Made by a program: the position numbers and the translations under genes. Positions 7,961 to 16,542 of a stretch of DNA of 64,000 nt are shown here, piece by piece. The number at the start of each line of letters is the position of its first letter. The first letter of the stretch is position 1. Source of the DNA: Streptomyces luomodiensis (GTDB taxonomy: Bacteria > Actinomycetota > Actinomycetes > Streptomycetales > Streptomycetaceae); contig NZ_CP117522.1 in NCBI RefSeq assembly GCF_031679605.1, positions 8,060,001 through 8,124,000 of the forward strand. The letters are read 5' to 3'. Under the pieces are notes generated by a model. The model saw only the letters and a program-made list of their open reading frames with translations. It had not been told where the DNA came from and made no database searches.

Positions 7961-8814
7961 CAGCGGCACCCCAGCGGATCGGAGTGATCGGCGGCGGCCG
8001 GATGGGCGGGGGGATCGCGCAGGTCTTCGCCGCCGCGGGCGCGCATGTGACCGTGGTCGAGAGCTCGCCACAAGCCGCCGACGCCGCCCGCGCACGCATC
8101 GCGGACAGTCTCGAGCGGGCTGTCCGGCGGGGGAAGTCGGACGTCGATCCCGCCGACGTACTGGGCCGGCTCGACCTGGTGCCCGCTGTGTCCGGGCTGC
8201 CCGCGGAGGCGGATCTCGTGGTGGAAGCGGTACCGGAGATCCCCGGTCTGAAGGCCGAGGTGCTCACCGCCGCCGAGCAGGCGGTCTCCCCGCGGACCGT
8301 CCTCGCCACCAACACCAGTTCGCTGTCGGTGACCGAACTCTCGGCCGTCCTGGAGCACCCCGGACGCTTCCTGGGCATGCACTTCTTCAACCCCGTCCCC
8401 GCCTCCAAGCTGGTCGAAGTGGTCACCTCACCGGCCACCTCGGACGCCGTCCGGGACCAGGTGCTCGGGTACGTCGGAGCGCTGGGCAAGAAGGACGTGC
8501 TCGTACGCGACTCGCCCGGGTTCGCCACCAGCCGCCTGGGTGTGCTGCTCGGTCTGGAGGCGATCCGCATGCTGGAGGAGGGGGTCGCCGACGCCGACGC
8601 CATCGACACCGCCATGGAACTGGGTTACGGCCACCCCATGGGCCCGCTGCGCTCCACCGACCTCGTCGGCCTCGACGTACGCCTCGCCATCGCCGAGCAT
8701 CTGCACCGCACCCTCGGTGACCGCTTCGCCCCGCCGCGACTGCTGCGCGACAAGGTCACCGCGGGACAACTGGGCCGCAAGACCGGACAAGGCTTCCACG
8801 CCTGGCCTCAGTGA
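7957..8814 (+). CDS. 3-hydroxyacyl-CoA dehydrogenase (3-hydroxybutyryl-CoA type)
   Basis: A single-domain-pair NAD(P)-dependent dehydrogenase of 285 residues, the usual length for PaaH/Hbd/FadB2 proteins. The dinucleotide fold is IGVIGGGRMGGGIAQVFAAAG at the N-terminus. The catalytic histidine is in GMHFFNPVPASKLVEVV near residue 145, and the C-terminal helical domain ends GQLGRKTGQGFHAW. It converts 3-hydroxyacyl-CoA to 3-oxoacyl-CoA. It is coupled by an ATGA overlap to the hydratase and completes a hydratase-dehydrogenase pair, consistent with beta-oxidation of a short or branched acid. Confidence 0.94.
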   Translation: MTAAPQRIGVIGGGRMGGGIAQVFAAAGAHVTVVESSPQAADAARARIADSLERAVRRGKSDVDPADVLGRLDLVPAVSGLPAEADLVVEAVPEIPGLKAEVLTAAEQAVSPRTVLATNTSSLSVTELSAVLEHPGRFLGMHFFNPVPASKLVEVVTSPATSDAVRDQVLGYVGALGKKDVLVRDSPGFATSRLGVLLGLEAIRMLEEGVADADAIDTAMELGYGHPMGPLRSTDLVGLDVRLAIAEHLHRTLGDRFAPPRLLRDKVTAGQLGRKTGQGFHAWPQ

Positions 8815-8849
8815 CCGGCTGATCGAACCGGCTGATCGAACCGGCTGGG
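8815..8849. repeat. 13-bp tandem repeat after the dehydrogenase stop
   Basis: Two perfect copies of CCGGCTGATCGAA (8815-8827, 8828-8840) and a partial third begin at the base after the stop codon. A similar 11-bp duplication occurs at the stop of the gene ending at 12895. No function is evident. Confidence 0.75.
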
Positions 8850-8866
8850 AGGGAGCGTGACAAGGG

Positions 8867-9895
8867 TCATCGTGCACCGTCGTCCCTCTCCGGCGTGCGG
8901 CGTGCGCGCTGGTGGCGGCTGCCTTCCCCGGCCACCGCCACCAGCTCCGCCGCCGGCCCCACCAGCCGCCGTCCCACCGGCCAGACCGCCCGCAGCGCAC
9001 GCGTGAGGTCCACCCCCGCCACCTCGATCCCGACCAGGCGCCCCTCGGTGATGTCTCCGCGCACGGCCAGTTCGCTCAGCACCGCGGGCCCGGTACCGGC
9101 GATCACCGCCCCGCGGACGGCGGCCGTCGAGCCCAGCTCCAGCAGTGCGCGGGCGCGGCCGTGCCCGGCCAGGTGCAGCGCGCGGTCCAGTGTCTGGCGG
9201 GTGCCGGAACCGCGCTCGCGCAGCACCAGCGGCGTGCTGGACAGCTCCCGCGCGGACAGCGGCTGACGGCGGCGGGCCCAGCGGTGGCCGGGGTCGGCCA
9301 CGACGACCAGCCGGTCCTCGGCGACCTGCCGCGTCGACATCACATGTGCCAGGTGCGGTCCCTCGACGAAGCCGACGTCGGCGTCGCCCGACTCGATCAG
9401 GGCGGGGACATGTTCGCTGTTGGTGACCTGGAGCCCTATGTACAGCTCGGGCCGGCGGCTCCGCAGTTCGCTGATCCAGGCGGGCAGCAGGTACTCGGCG
9501 ATGGTCAGGCTCGCCGCCACCCGCAGTTCGGCCTCCCGCCGGTTGCGCAGCGCGTCGGACCTGGTGAGCAGGGCGTCCACCTCGTCCAGGACGCGCCGGG
9601 CGTGGCCCGCGACGATCTGGCCCGAGGCGGTGAGCCGCGAGCCTCGGCGGGTGCGGTCGACCAGAACCAGCCCGAGCGCCCGTTCCAGGGTGGACAGGCG
9701 GCGGCTGGCCGACGGCTGCGCGATCCGGAGCCGTTCGGCGGCCCGGCCGAGGCTGCCCAGCTCGGCGACGAGGACGAGCAGCCGCAGCGACTCCAGGTCG
9801 GGAGTGCGGGCGGGCGCCGGGGCGGCGCCGGGCGTGCGAGCGGCGGGAAGGTCGGCGGAAGGCGGTGTCACAGCTCCAGCGTATGAGTCACTCAT
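8867..9895 (-). CDS. LysR family transcriptional regulator (YeiE-like)
   Basis: 342 residues, with an N-terminal extension rich in Ala and Pro before the helix-turn-helix. The DNA-binding domain is LESLRLLVLVAELGSLGRAAERL followed by IAQPSASRRLSTLERALG and the LVDRTRRGSRLTASG turn. A periplasmic-binding-protein-like effector domain follows. It is divergent to a YeiH-type exporter, the same arrangement as yeiE-yeiH in other bacteria, so it very likely regulates that gene. A 19-bp perfect palindrome overlaps the ATG at 9895. If the palindrome is the operator, the true start could be the GTG at 9871. Confidence 0.9.
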   Translation of the reverse strand: MSDSYAGAVTPPSADLPAARTPGAAPAPARTPDLESLRLLVLVAELGSLGRAAERLRIAQPSASRRLSTLERALGLVLVDRTRRGSRLTASGQIVAGHARRVLDEVDALLTRSDALRNRREAELRVAASLTIAEYLLPAWISELRSRRPELYIGLQVTNSEHVPALIESGDADVGFVEGPHLAHVMSTRQVAEDRLVVVADPGHRWARRRQPLSARELSSTPLVLRERGSGTRQTLDRALHLAGHGRARALLELGSTAAVRGAVIAGTGPAVLSELAVRGDITEGRLVGIEVAGVDLTRALRAVWPVGRRLVGPAAELVAVAGEGSRHQRARRTPERDDGAR

Positions 9896-9910
9896 AGCGC
9901 GGCGCTATGA
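9892..9910. promoter_or_regulatory. 19-bp palindrome in the LysR/YeiH divergent promoter
   Basis: TCATAGCGCGGCGCTATGA is a perfect inverted repeat around a central G. It overlaps the start codon of the LysR gene and contains ATAGC-N5-GCTAT, matching the general T-N11-A shape of LysR-type boxes. A second palindrome, TATGAGT-C-ACTCATA, lies at 9882-9896 and overlaps it. These are the obvious operator candidates for the divergent pair. Confidence 0.6.
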
Positions 9911-9966
9911 CCTGCTGCCCGATCGGGGGCTACAGCGGGGCCGCGCCGCGGCGAAGAGTGTGGACC

Positions 9967-11121
9967 ATGCCCGATGACAGTGCTCCTCCCGCCCACGGCT
10001 CCCCGGCACGGGCCCCGTCCGGCTCCGCGACCGCCGCGAAGGATCCGGCCGCGCCCGCCTCCGGGCCGTCCCGGAAGCCCGCCCCCGCTCGCGGCGTGCG
10101 CGGCGCCGTCCTCGCCCGCCTCCCTGGCCTCGCCCTCGCCGTCTCCATCGCGGCCGTGGCCACCGCGCTGGGCCGGCTGGTGCCGGTGGTCGGCGGGCCG
10201 GTGACCGGGATCGTGCTGGGCGTGCTCGTGGCGGTGGCGGTGCGGCCGGGCGCCGTGCTGCGGCCGGGTATCGCGTTCGCCGGACGAGGTGTGCTCCAGG
10301 CCGCGGTCGTGGTGTTGGGCGCGCAGCTGTCGTTGGGGCGGATCGTGACAGTGGGGCTGGGGTCGTTGCCGGTGATGCTCGTGACCCTCGCGGCCTGCCT
10401 GGCCGCCGCGTCCTGGCTGGGGCGGCGCCTGGGCATCGTCCGCGACCTGCGCACCCTGATCGGGGCCGGCACCGGGATCTGCGGCGCTTCGGCGATCGCG
10501 GCGGTCACGCCGGTCATCGGCGCCGCCGAGGCGGAGGTGGCCTACGCGGTCTCCACCATCTTCGTCTTCAACGTCGCCGCCGTCCTGGTCTTCCCGGCAC
10601 TCGGCCATCTGCTGCACATGAGCCAGCACGCCTACGGGCTCTTCGCCGGTACCGCGGTGAACGACATGTCCTCCGTGGTCGCCGCCGCCACCACCTACGG
10701 CGGACCCGCGGCGAACTACGCGGTGGTCGTGAAGCTGGCCCGCACCCTGCTCATCATCCCCGTCTGCCTGGGCCTGGCCGCGCTGGCCCGCCGCCGCGCG
10801 GCGGCCGCCGCGGGTTCGGCCGGGGCGGGCCGGCCCGAGGCCCGGCGGGTCCGCGTCGGCCGTCTGATCCCCTGGTTCCTGGTCGGCTTCCTCGCCCTGG
10901 CCGCGATCAACACCGCGGGACTCGTCCCCCATGCGGCCCACCAGCCGCTCAGCACGCTCGCCGGCTTCCTCATCACCGTCGCCCTGTCCGCGATCGGCCT
11001 GTCCACCGAACCGGCCACGCTGCGGCGCACCGGCCCCGCGCCGCTGCTGCTGGGCGGCCTGCTGTGGGGGGTGGTCTCCGTGACCAGCCTGGCGACGCAG
11101 TACCTGCTCGGACACCTGTGA
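9967..11121 (+). CDS. YeiH family putative sulfate/sulfonate exporter
   Basis: An integral membrane protein of about 384 residues with roughly ten hydrophobic helices after a Pro/Ala-rich cytosolic N-terminus. Family motifs include GAGTGICGASAIAAVTPVIGA near residue 170 and the FAGTAVNDMSSVVAAA segment in the middle of the protein. YeiH proteins are annotated as sulfate exporters, and some are linked to sulfite or taurine metabolism; the substrate here is not known. The ATG at 9967 (MPDDSAPP) was preferred over the one at 9907, which lies inside the palindrome of the promoter region. The paired LysR gene is divergent. Confidence 0.88.
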   Translation: MPDDSAPPAHGSPARAPSGSATAAKDPAAPASGPSRKPAPARGVRGAVLARLPGLALAVSIAAVATALGRLVPVVGGPVTGIVLGVLVAVAVRPGAVLRPGIAFAGRGVLQAAVVVLGAQLSLGRIVTVGLGSLPVMLVTLAACLAAASWLGRRLGIVRDLRTLIGAGTGICGASAIAAVTPVIGAAEAEVAYAVSTIFVFNVAAVLVFPALGHLLHMSQHAYGLFAGTAVNDMSSVVAAATTYGGPAANYAVVVKLARTLLIIPVCLGLAALARRRAAAAAGSAGAGRPEARRVRVGRLIPWFLVGFLALAAINTAGLVPHAAHQPLSTLAGFLITVALSAIGLSTEPATLRRTGPAPLLLGGLLWGVVSVTSLATQYLLGHL

Positions 11122-11210
11122 GCGGCGTCAGGGGTCGGCGCACAGCTCGTCGGTGGTGTCCGGAAGCCGGCCGCGTGGCGTGAGCCGCACCGCCCCGTCC
11201 GGACCGTAGA

Positions 11211-11837
11211 TCACTCGGGTCGGTCGTCCCGCGCGGTGGTGCAGCACAGGATGCGGAAGCCCTTCTGCGAGGCGTACCGCTCGGTCGGCCATCCCTGCTC
11301 GCTGAGCCAGCGCTGGAGCGAGTCGGCGCCCAGGTGCTTCTGCACCACGAGGTACGCCTTGCCGCCCGGTACGAGCCGATCCAGCCAGTGCCGCAACATG
11401 GCGTGGAGCTGCGGCTTGCCGATACGGATGGCCGGGTTGGAGACGATGAAGTCGAAGCGCACGTCGTCGGGTACGTGTTCCGGGCGGGCGCAGCGTACCC
11501 CGCGCATGCCGAGCCGCTCGGTGTTCCGGCGGCAGAGCTCCAGCGCGTGGTCGTTGACGTCGATGGCCCACAGCGTCGACTCGGGCGAGGCTCCCGCGAG
11601 GGCGACGGTGAGCGGGCCGTAGCCGCATCCGATGTCGAGGAACGTGCCCCGCGCGGGCGGCTGCGGCAGCGCGCGGAGCAGGACGGACGTGCCGGGATCG
11701 ACGCGTGAGGCGGAGAAGACGCCGGGCGCGGTGAGGAGTTGCACCTCCTCCACGGGCCCGTACGGCAGGCGCAGCGGCACCGACGACGTCTTCGCGCCGA
11801 TGCCCTGGTCACCAGGAGTTGTGAAGTAATGAGCCAT
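11211..11837 (-). CDS. class I SAM-dependent methyltransferase (RsmC-like)
   Basis: 208 residues from the ATG of MAHYFTTPGDQG. It matches the MTS-domain methyltransferases that modify guanine in 16S/23S rRNA. The SAM loop is FLDIGCGYGPLTVALA near residue 60, the acidic ribose-binding residue is in WAIDVNDHALELC, and the catalytic-loop motif is SNPAIRIG, a variant of the NPPFH motif. It is divergent, with 68 bases between starts, to a second and longer methyltransferase of the same fold, so the two may be expressed together. The target is inferred to be RNA but is not shown by sequence. Confidence 0.88.
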   Translation of the reverse strand: MAHYFTTPGDQGIGAKTSSVPLRLPYGPVEEVQLLTAPGVFSASRVDPGTSVLLRALPQPPARGTFLDIGCGYGPLTVALAGASPESTLWAIDVNDHALELCRRNTERLGMRGVRCARPEHVPDDVRFDFIVSNPAIRIGKPQLHAMLRHWLDRLVPGGKAYLVVQKHLGADSLQRWLSEQGWPTERYASQKGFRILCCTTARDDRPE

Positions 11838-11905
11838 GCACCGATCATGGCACGCAGCGCAGTTGACGCCGGGTAAGCGGCCCAACGCACTAGAATGCGC
11901 TGGTC

Positions 11906-12895
11906 ATGCGAACGCAACAGCAACACACCGCACATTCCCCGACATCCCTGTCCCGGTGGTCGATTGGCGACCCGTCGGATGCCGCCGTCTCGGCCGGCGA
12001 AGGTGTCGTGGCCCTGACCGCTGACGGTCTGTCGGAGGGGACGCGCCGTGGTGGTGCCGTCGTGCTCGGGCTGCACGAGGCCATGGTCCGTGACGATCTG
12101 CCGCGCGCGCCGCTCGTCGACGTGCACCTGCCGACCTACCGCGGCAAGGCGCTCGTCACCGTGCTGAGTTGGCTGGTGGCGCGGCATCTGGTCACCGAAG
12201 GCGGCACGGCCGGGTGGTTCTTGACCAAGCAGCAGGGCGCGGGCTCATTACCTGCGTTGCTGACGGACCTCGGCTGGCGGGACGTCAGTCGCTCCCGTGC
12301 GGGCAAGCTGTACCGGATCGCGGGCCGTCCGCCCACGGAGGTCACGCCGCCCCAGCCGCGCACCTTCACCGCACGGATGGACGGCCACGCGCTGACGTTC
12401 GCCGCCGACTACGGCGTCTTCTCGCCGGGCCATATCGACGAGGGCACGGCTCATCTGCTCGACGTGGCACTGCGGCAGCCCCACGTGTCCACCGTCGCCG
12501 ATGTCGGTGTCGGCTACGGTCCACTCGCCCTGGGCCTGGTGCGTGCCGGAGTGGCCGATCGGGCCGTGGCCACCGATGTGGACAGCGTGGCACTGTGGTT
12601 GGCCGGCCGTAACGCCGAGGCCAACGGCGTGCCGCTCAAGGTGGTCTGCAGCACCGACCCGATGGAGATCGAGGACACTCCGCTGACGGTGTGCAACGTG
12701 CCCACGCACATCGACCTGGCCAGGACCACCGCTCTCATGCGCGGGCTGGCGCATCGCGCGGCCGAGGGCCGGCGGCTGCTCGCCGTCGTCCACGCCAGCC
12801 TCGAGGAGCGGTATGTGCGACACCTGGCCGACGTGGGTCTGACAGCGCGGCGCCACCCCGGTAAGAGCCATGTGGTACTGGAGGCCGGTGGCTGA
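11906..12895 (+). CDS. class I SAM-dependent methyltransferase, RsmC/RlmG-like two-domain
   Basis: 329 residues in two halves. The first, about 1-150, is a degenerate methyltransferase-like domain, and the second has the SAM site VADVGVGYGPLALGLV near residue 195 and ATDVDSVALWLA. In RsmC and RlmG an inactive first domain helps bind RNA, and this protein follows that layout. The catalytic-loop position reads CNVPTHI instead of NPPF, so activity may differ. One TTA codon (12248-12250) suggests bldA-dependent translation. The protein is divergent to the shorter RsmC-like gene. Confidence 0.82.
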   Translation: MRTQQQHTAHSPTSLSRWSIGDPSDAAVSAGEGVVALTADGLSEGTRRGGAVVLGLHEAMVRDDLPRAPLVDVHLPTYRGKALVTVLSWLVARHLVTEGGTAGWFLTKQQGAGSLPALLTDLGWRDVSRSRAGKLYRIAGRPPTEVTPPQPRTFTARMDGHALTFAADYGVFSPGHIDEGTAHLLDVALRQPHVSTVADVGVGYGPLALGLVRAGVADRAVATDVDSVALWLAGRNAEANGVPLKVVCSTDPMEIEDTPLTVCNVPTHIDLARTTALMRGLAHRAAEGRRLLAVVHASLEERYVRHLADVGLTARRHPGKSHVVLEAGG

Positions 12896-12986
12896 TCGGC
12901 GGCTGATCGGCGGTGTTTCCGGTGGGGCCCGCGCGGCCCTCCGGGGTAGGTGTGCTCCACCCACGGAGCGGGGTATGTAGCGTTCC

Positions 12987-14447
12987 ATGATGCTCGAACA
13001 AGCGTCACCCCAAGGGACGGTTGTTGTCGGCGGCGGAATGGCGGGGCTCGCGGTGGCCCGCGCCATGTGCGAAGAGGGGGCGGAGCCTCCGCTGGTCCTG
13101 GAGGCGGGGCCGGACATCGGCACGCGGCATTACCGGTCCCGTTACGACGGCGTCCGCGCCGACGAGATGTGGCTTCATCCCGTCACCGACCCTCATTTCT
13201 GGCGGCCTTACGTGTCCGCCAACGACAATTGGACGGACATCGCCGGGCTGCGCCGCTGCGTCGGCGGCCGCTCGCTGTACTGGCACGGTGTGGTGCTGCC
13301 ACTTGAGGAAGCGGTACTCAACGACACCGCGGCATGGCCCCGGGAGATCGCCGAGGACCTGACCCGGTCCTGGCGCGGCGGCCCTTCCCTGTACGACCGC
13401 GAGAGGCGGCGGCTGGAGGAGTGGACCGGACGTTCGCTCACCCTCGAGCCCACCGAGCACACCGATCTCGGCCTGGACGGACTGGCGTTCTCCTCACTGC
13501 CCAAGGCCGTGCGACCGGACGGGGACGACGGCCGCTGGGAGGCGTACTCACCCCTGCACGACGGCGCAGCCGATGTCGTCGCCGATGCCGAGGTCCTGGG
13601 CGTGCTGGTGACGGACGGCAGGGTCCGCGGCGTCCGCCTGCGGCGCCCGGACGGCGCCGTGGCGGACGTGCGCGCCGACCGTGTGGTGCTCTGCGCCAGC
13701 ACCTTCGAGAACTCCCGGCTCGCCCTCCAGGCGCTGTACGACACCGGTGCGCGCGATGTGCCCGTCCTGACCGGCCTGGTCGACAAAGTGGCCCAGGGGG
13801 TGGTGGTGCCCGTCGCGGTGGACCGGCTGCCCGATCCGTGGCGGCGGCTGGCGTCCAGCGGCGAGAACCTGCTGGCTCCCTGCCCGCCGGGTCCGGGCGG
13901 CGCGGTGGGCAATCTCTTCCTGCACACGTCGACGACGCCCGACGGATTGGCACTCCTGGAGTTCTATGTGCTGGGCGAGCAGCACCGGGGCGAGCACGGC
14001 AGGCTCATCTGCGATCCGGCCGGGCCGTGGCCATGGCCCGTCGTCGTCGACGGCCGCCACGACGCCGTCGACGACGCCATCATCGAGGCGCAGCGGCAGC
14101 TGCTGACCACCGTGTGGGAGACCGTGCGCGGCCGCCTGGGCCTGGATCCGGCCACCCTCCACTTCACCGATCCGCTCGGTGCCGAGCCGCTCGCCACCAC
14201 CTTCAAGCGGACCGCCGGCATCACCTCGCCCAGACCACCGCACACCTATGCCTTCCGGCTGGGAAGCGAGCTGCACGAGGCGGGCACCCTGCCGTACGGA
14301 CCGATGCTCACCACCGACGGCGAACTGCGTGGTGTCCGCGGGCTGTACGTCAGCGGACCGGCCACCTTCCCCCGGACCGGCGCGGCCAATCCGGTCCTGA
14401 CGATCCTCGCCCTGGCCAGGCGCCTCGGGGCCCATCTGGCGAAGTAG
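12987..14447 (+). CDS. GMC-like FAD-dependent oxidoreductase
   Basis: 486 residues. The N-terminus has an FAD-binding Rossmann motif VVVGGGMAGLAVARAM, and the C-terminus carries the GMC-type ending GLYVSGPATFPRTGAANPVLT followed by ILALARRLG, which completes the FAD site. The middle has RVVLCASTFENSRLALQA, another GMC signature. Family members oxidise alcohols, sugars or sterols. No twin-arginine or other signal peptide is seen, so the enzyme is probably cytosolic. It stands alone between the methyltransferase and a GC-rich hairpin. Either of two adjacent ATGs (12987, 12990) could be the start. Confidence 0.85.
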   Translation: MMLEQASPQGTVVVGGGMAGLAVARAMCEEGAEPPLVLEAGPDIGTRHYRSRYDGVRADEMWLHPVTDPHFWRPYVSANDNWTDIAGLRRCVGGRSLYWHGVVLPLEEAVLNDTAAWPREIAEDLTRSWRGGPSLYDRERRRLEEWTGRSLTLEPTEHTDLGLDGLAFSSLPKAVRPDGDDGRWEAYSPLHDGAADVVADAEVLGVLVTDGRVRGVRLRRPDGAVADVRADRVVLCASTFENSRLALQALYDTGARDVPVLTGLVDKVAQGVVVPVAVDRLPDPWRRLASSGENLLAPCPPGPGGAVGNLFLHTSTTPDGLALLEFYVLGEQHRGEHGRLICDPAGPWPWPVVVDGRHDAVDDAIIEAQRQLLTTVWETVRGRLGLDPATLHFTDPLGAEPLATTFKRTAGITSPRPPHTYAFRLGSELHEAGTLPYGPMLTTDGELRGVRGLYVSGPATFPRTGAANPVLTILALARRLGAHLAK

Positions 14448-14466
14448 CCCCGACCGCGCCGCCACC

Positions 14467-14503
14467 CGCCCCGGGGCCATCCGCCCCGGGGTCACGCTTT
14501 TAC
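14467..14503 (+). terminator. rho-independent terminator after the GMC oxidoreductase
   Basis: Two CCCCGG/CCGGGG-type arms (about 14470-14492) can pair, and the run CTTTTA follows within ten bases. The position, 20-50 bases after the stop codon, fits a transcription terminator. Confidence 0.65.
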
Positions 14504-14892
14504 CCTGTGCCTGGAGGAGCTTCAGACGTTGCCGACGGACAGGTCATGTCCGCGGCGATGGTGATCTAGGGGAATTCCTCATACCCGGTAGAGGCTCTTG
14601 CCTTCGACCTGACGCACCGTCATGATCGATGCAGCTGAGTTGTTCGTGCTCGCGGACGCGATCGGCGAGCGCGCCCTGGGATGGAAGCCCGGCACTCCCA
14701 TCGAGGACGCGCTCAACCGCACGATCGCCTGGTACCGGACTCGGCACTCGGAGCGGCGACGTGCTCGTCGGTGACCGTCGAGGCCCGCCGCCGCGAGGTG
14801 TGGCCCAAGAAGGGACCGGCGGGTACCGGTCCAGGCGGAGGAGCGTCAGGGCCGCCGTGCTCGTGGATCGCGCCCAGGCGCTCCGTCCGGTG
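14504..14892. other. gap with no complete gene; degraded sequence
   Basis: Between the terminator and the regulator gene no complete gene was found. The only recognisable part is the 3' end of an epimerase (separate entry). The rest has weak coding periodicity and looks like decayed DNA at the left border of the accessory region. Confidence 0.5.
14622..14774 (+). pseudogene. remnant: C-terminal end of an NAD-dependent sugar epimerase/dehydratase
   Basis: This 50-codon frame reads ...LADAIGERALGWKPGTPIED followed by ALNRTIAWYR. That is the characteristic ending of extended-SDR sugar epimerases and dehydratases (LGWxPxTxxEEGLxxTIxWYR). The catalytic and NAD-binding parts are absent: an in-frame TGA lies twelve bases upstream of the ATG, and no matching sequence precedes it. 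It is probably the relic of a deleted sugar-biosynthesis gene at the edge of the glycan/heptose locus. Some strains may still hold the intact gene here. Confidence 0.6.
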
Positions 14893-16005
14893 TCACCTGA
14901 CGTCTCCCTCACGGTCGTCGGAGCTGGTGATCAGGAATTCCCAACCCCGTTTGCGCAGCAGGTAACCCGCCTGGAAACGGCTCTCCGACCCCAGGCGCTC
15001 CATGACTTTCGCGATGTGTCTGCGGCATGTGCGCACCGAGATGTCCAACCGCCGGGCGATCTCCTCGTCGCGTATGCCCTGGACCAGCAGTCGGACGATG
15101 TCCTGTTGCACGCTGTCGGCCAGCTCGCGGGCCTCGTGCTGTCTCCCCGCCTCACCCGCGAAGTCCAGGCCCTGCTCCCAGGACCGGTCGAACGCGCGGG
15201 CCAGGAAGTCGACCACGGACGTCTCCCGGACGACGACGCTGCCCTGGGCACCGTCGCCGATGAGCACCGCCACCTGCCGGTCGAACACGACGATCCGGTC
15301 GTGCAGCTCGCCGACGGTGCGCACCTCGGCGGCCGCTCGGCGTGCCGCCGAGGTATGGGCTCGGGTGGTGGCGTCGAGCCGTGACGGATGCTGGTACAGC
15401 ACCCGGACCCGCACCCCGTCGTGCACCCCGTCACGCGGTCTGGTCTCACCCCATAATGCCTGCCGGAGTGCTCTGGGCACGGGATCCTTGCCGGGGTTGG
15501 CGACCAGCACCTCGCGCGTACACGACGCGGCGAGGTCGCTCAGCGCGTCATCCACGTCGTCGGCACAGGAGAGCGGTTCGGTCGCGCTCTGGTCGCCCGC
15601 GACGAGGTAGATGGACATCAGCCGGTCGAATTCGTCACGCGTCCGGCTGACCTCCAGCCGGTACCGGGTGATGGCGTTCTCCAAGGGGAGCATCGCCTCG
15701 GCGAGCGCCGCGTCGGGTCGGGCGGCGACGATCGCGCTCCGGTCGGGCAGCTCCCGCAGCAGTCGCCAGTCCACCAGCGTCTCCACGGCGTCCCGCAGCT
15801 CGCTGGGGCTTAAACCCAGGGCGGTGGCCATGGCCGGGTAGTCGACTTGCCTGTTCTCCAGGACCCAGTCGTAAACCTGGTAGGCGTGTTCCTCCAGCCG
15901 CGGTGGCAGCAACATCGTCGTGTCGGCTTTCGGTGGCCGATGGGCGCGATGGGAATCGGTCACCCTTCCCCGACCATTTCCGTTGTCCACGAATTCCCTT
16001 TCCAT
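14893..16005 (-). CDS. TrmB/LuxR-type transcriptional regulator with two TTA codons
   Basis: About 370 residues. The N-terminal winged helix (YQVYDWVLENRQVDYPAMA, LGLSPSELRDAVETLVDWRL) is of the TrmB/helix-turn-helix type that starts many Streptomyces cluster regulators. A middle domain resembles the phospholipase-D-like fold of TrmB proteins, and the C-terminal LuxR helix-turn-helix is DEEIARRLDISVRTCRRHIA. TTA codons at 15454-15456 and 15811-15813 make it a likely bldA target. It is a close paralogue of the gene at 37049-38065. It is divergent to the decarboxylase gene at 16626 across a 620-base gap and is a good candidate for a pathway regulator. The ATG at 16005 was chosen; upstream frame continues without homology. 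Confidence 0.85.
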   Translation of the reverse strand: MEREFVDNGNGRGRVTDSHRAHRPPKADTTMLLPPRLEEHAYQVYDWVLENRQVDYPAMATALGLSPSELRDAVETLVDWRLLRELPDRSAIVAARPDAALAEAMLPLENAITRYRLEVSRTRDEFDRLMSIYLVAGDQSATEPLSCADDVDDALSDLAASCTREVLVANPGKDPVPRALRQALWGETRPRDGVHDGVRVRVLYQHPSRLDATTRAHTSAARRAAAEVRTVGELHDRIVVFDRQVAVLIGDGAQGSVVVRETSVVDFLARAFDRSWEQGLDFAGEAGRQHEARELADSVQQDIVRLLVQGIRDEEIARRLDISVRTCRRHIAKVMERLGSESRFQAGYLLRKRGWEFLITSSDDREGDVR

Positions 16006-16542
16006 GCGTTGGCTACTCCCTGCTTCGCACGAGCCCGTCATGCGTAAACCTGCTTTCGTCAACCTGCCGGTGCCGTGAAATGACGACATCGTCGAGCGGA
16101 CGGTCGGGTGTTGTGGGATGAGGGAGGTGGTGCGACGTGCGGGCGAAGAGCGGGTGGCGAACCATCCGTCGCCGTGGTGCCGGGAGCCGCGTGCCGCCGA
16201 CTCACCAGGCGCCTGGTGTTCCCCAGATGCTGACGTCCGTACAAGCCGATGCCAGGCGCGTCCACGCTGGGCAGCGTAGCCGCCGGAACAGGACAGGAAC
16301 AGGGCGCGGGACGGCAGTTGAGGCACATGCACCCGGCAACACAGGTGGGTGCCATGTCGGGGTGGCGGGCGTCGGCGTCGTCAACGGTGCGCTGAGCGGC
16401 TGTGGACACGGTGAGTATGCCGGGCCGGTGACAGTAGTCGGCTGGAGGGATGCCACGGCCGTGGAGCCGGAAGCATGATCGTCACGTGTCCGGGGCGAAG
16501 TCGGCTCGTGCTCTTCGCCGGTCCCAGTAGTCAGGAGTCGTG
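16006..16542. promoter_or_regulatory. long divergent intergenic region between regulator and decarboxylase operon
   Basis: 537 bases without a convincing gene. Short frames on both strands lack family resemblance. It should hold the promoters of the minus-strand regulator and the plus-strand decarboxylase operon. Two stretches, around 16224-16246 and 16318-16338, loosely resemble parts of the conserved block found at 35840, 38369 and 55878 (for example TGCCTCAAC on the minus strand), but the match is weak. Confidence 0.45.

Noticed and set aside
16137..16478. A 113-codon plus-strand frame in the divergent gap before the decarboxylase
   Set aside because: No ribosome site, no family resemblance and composition like the other intergenic frames. 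The gap is better explained as regulatory or decayed DNA.
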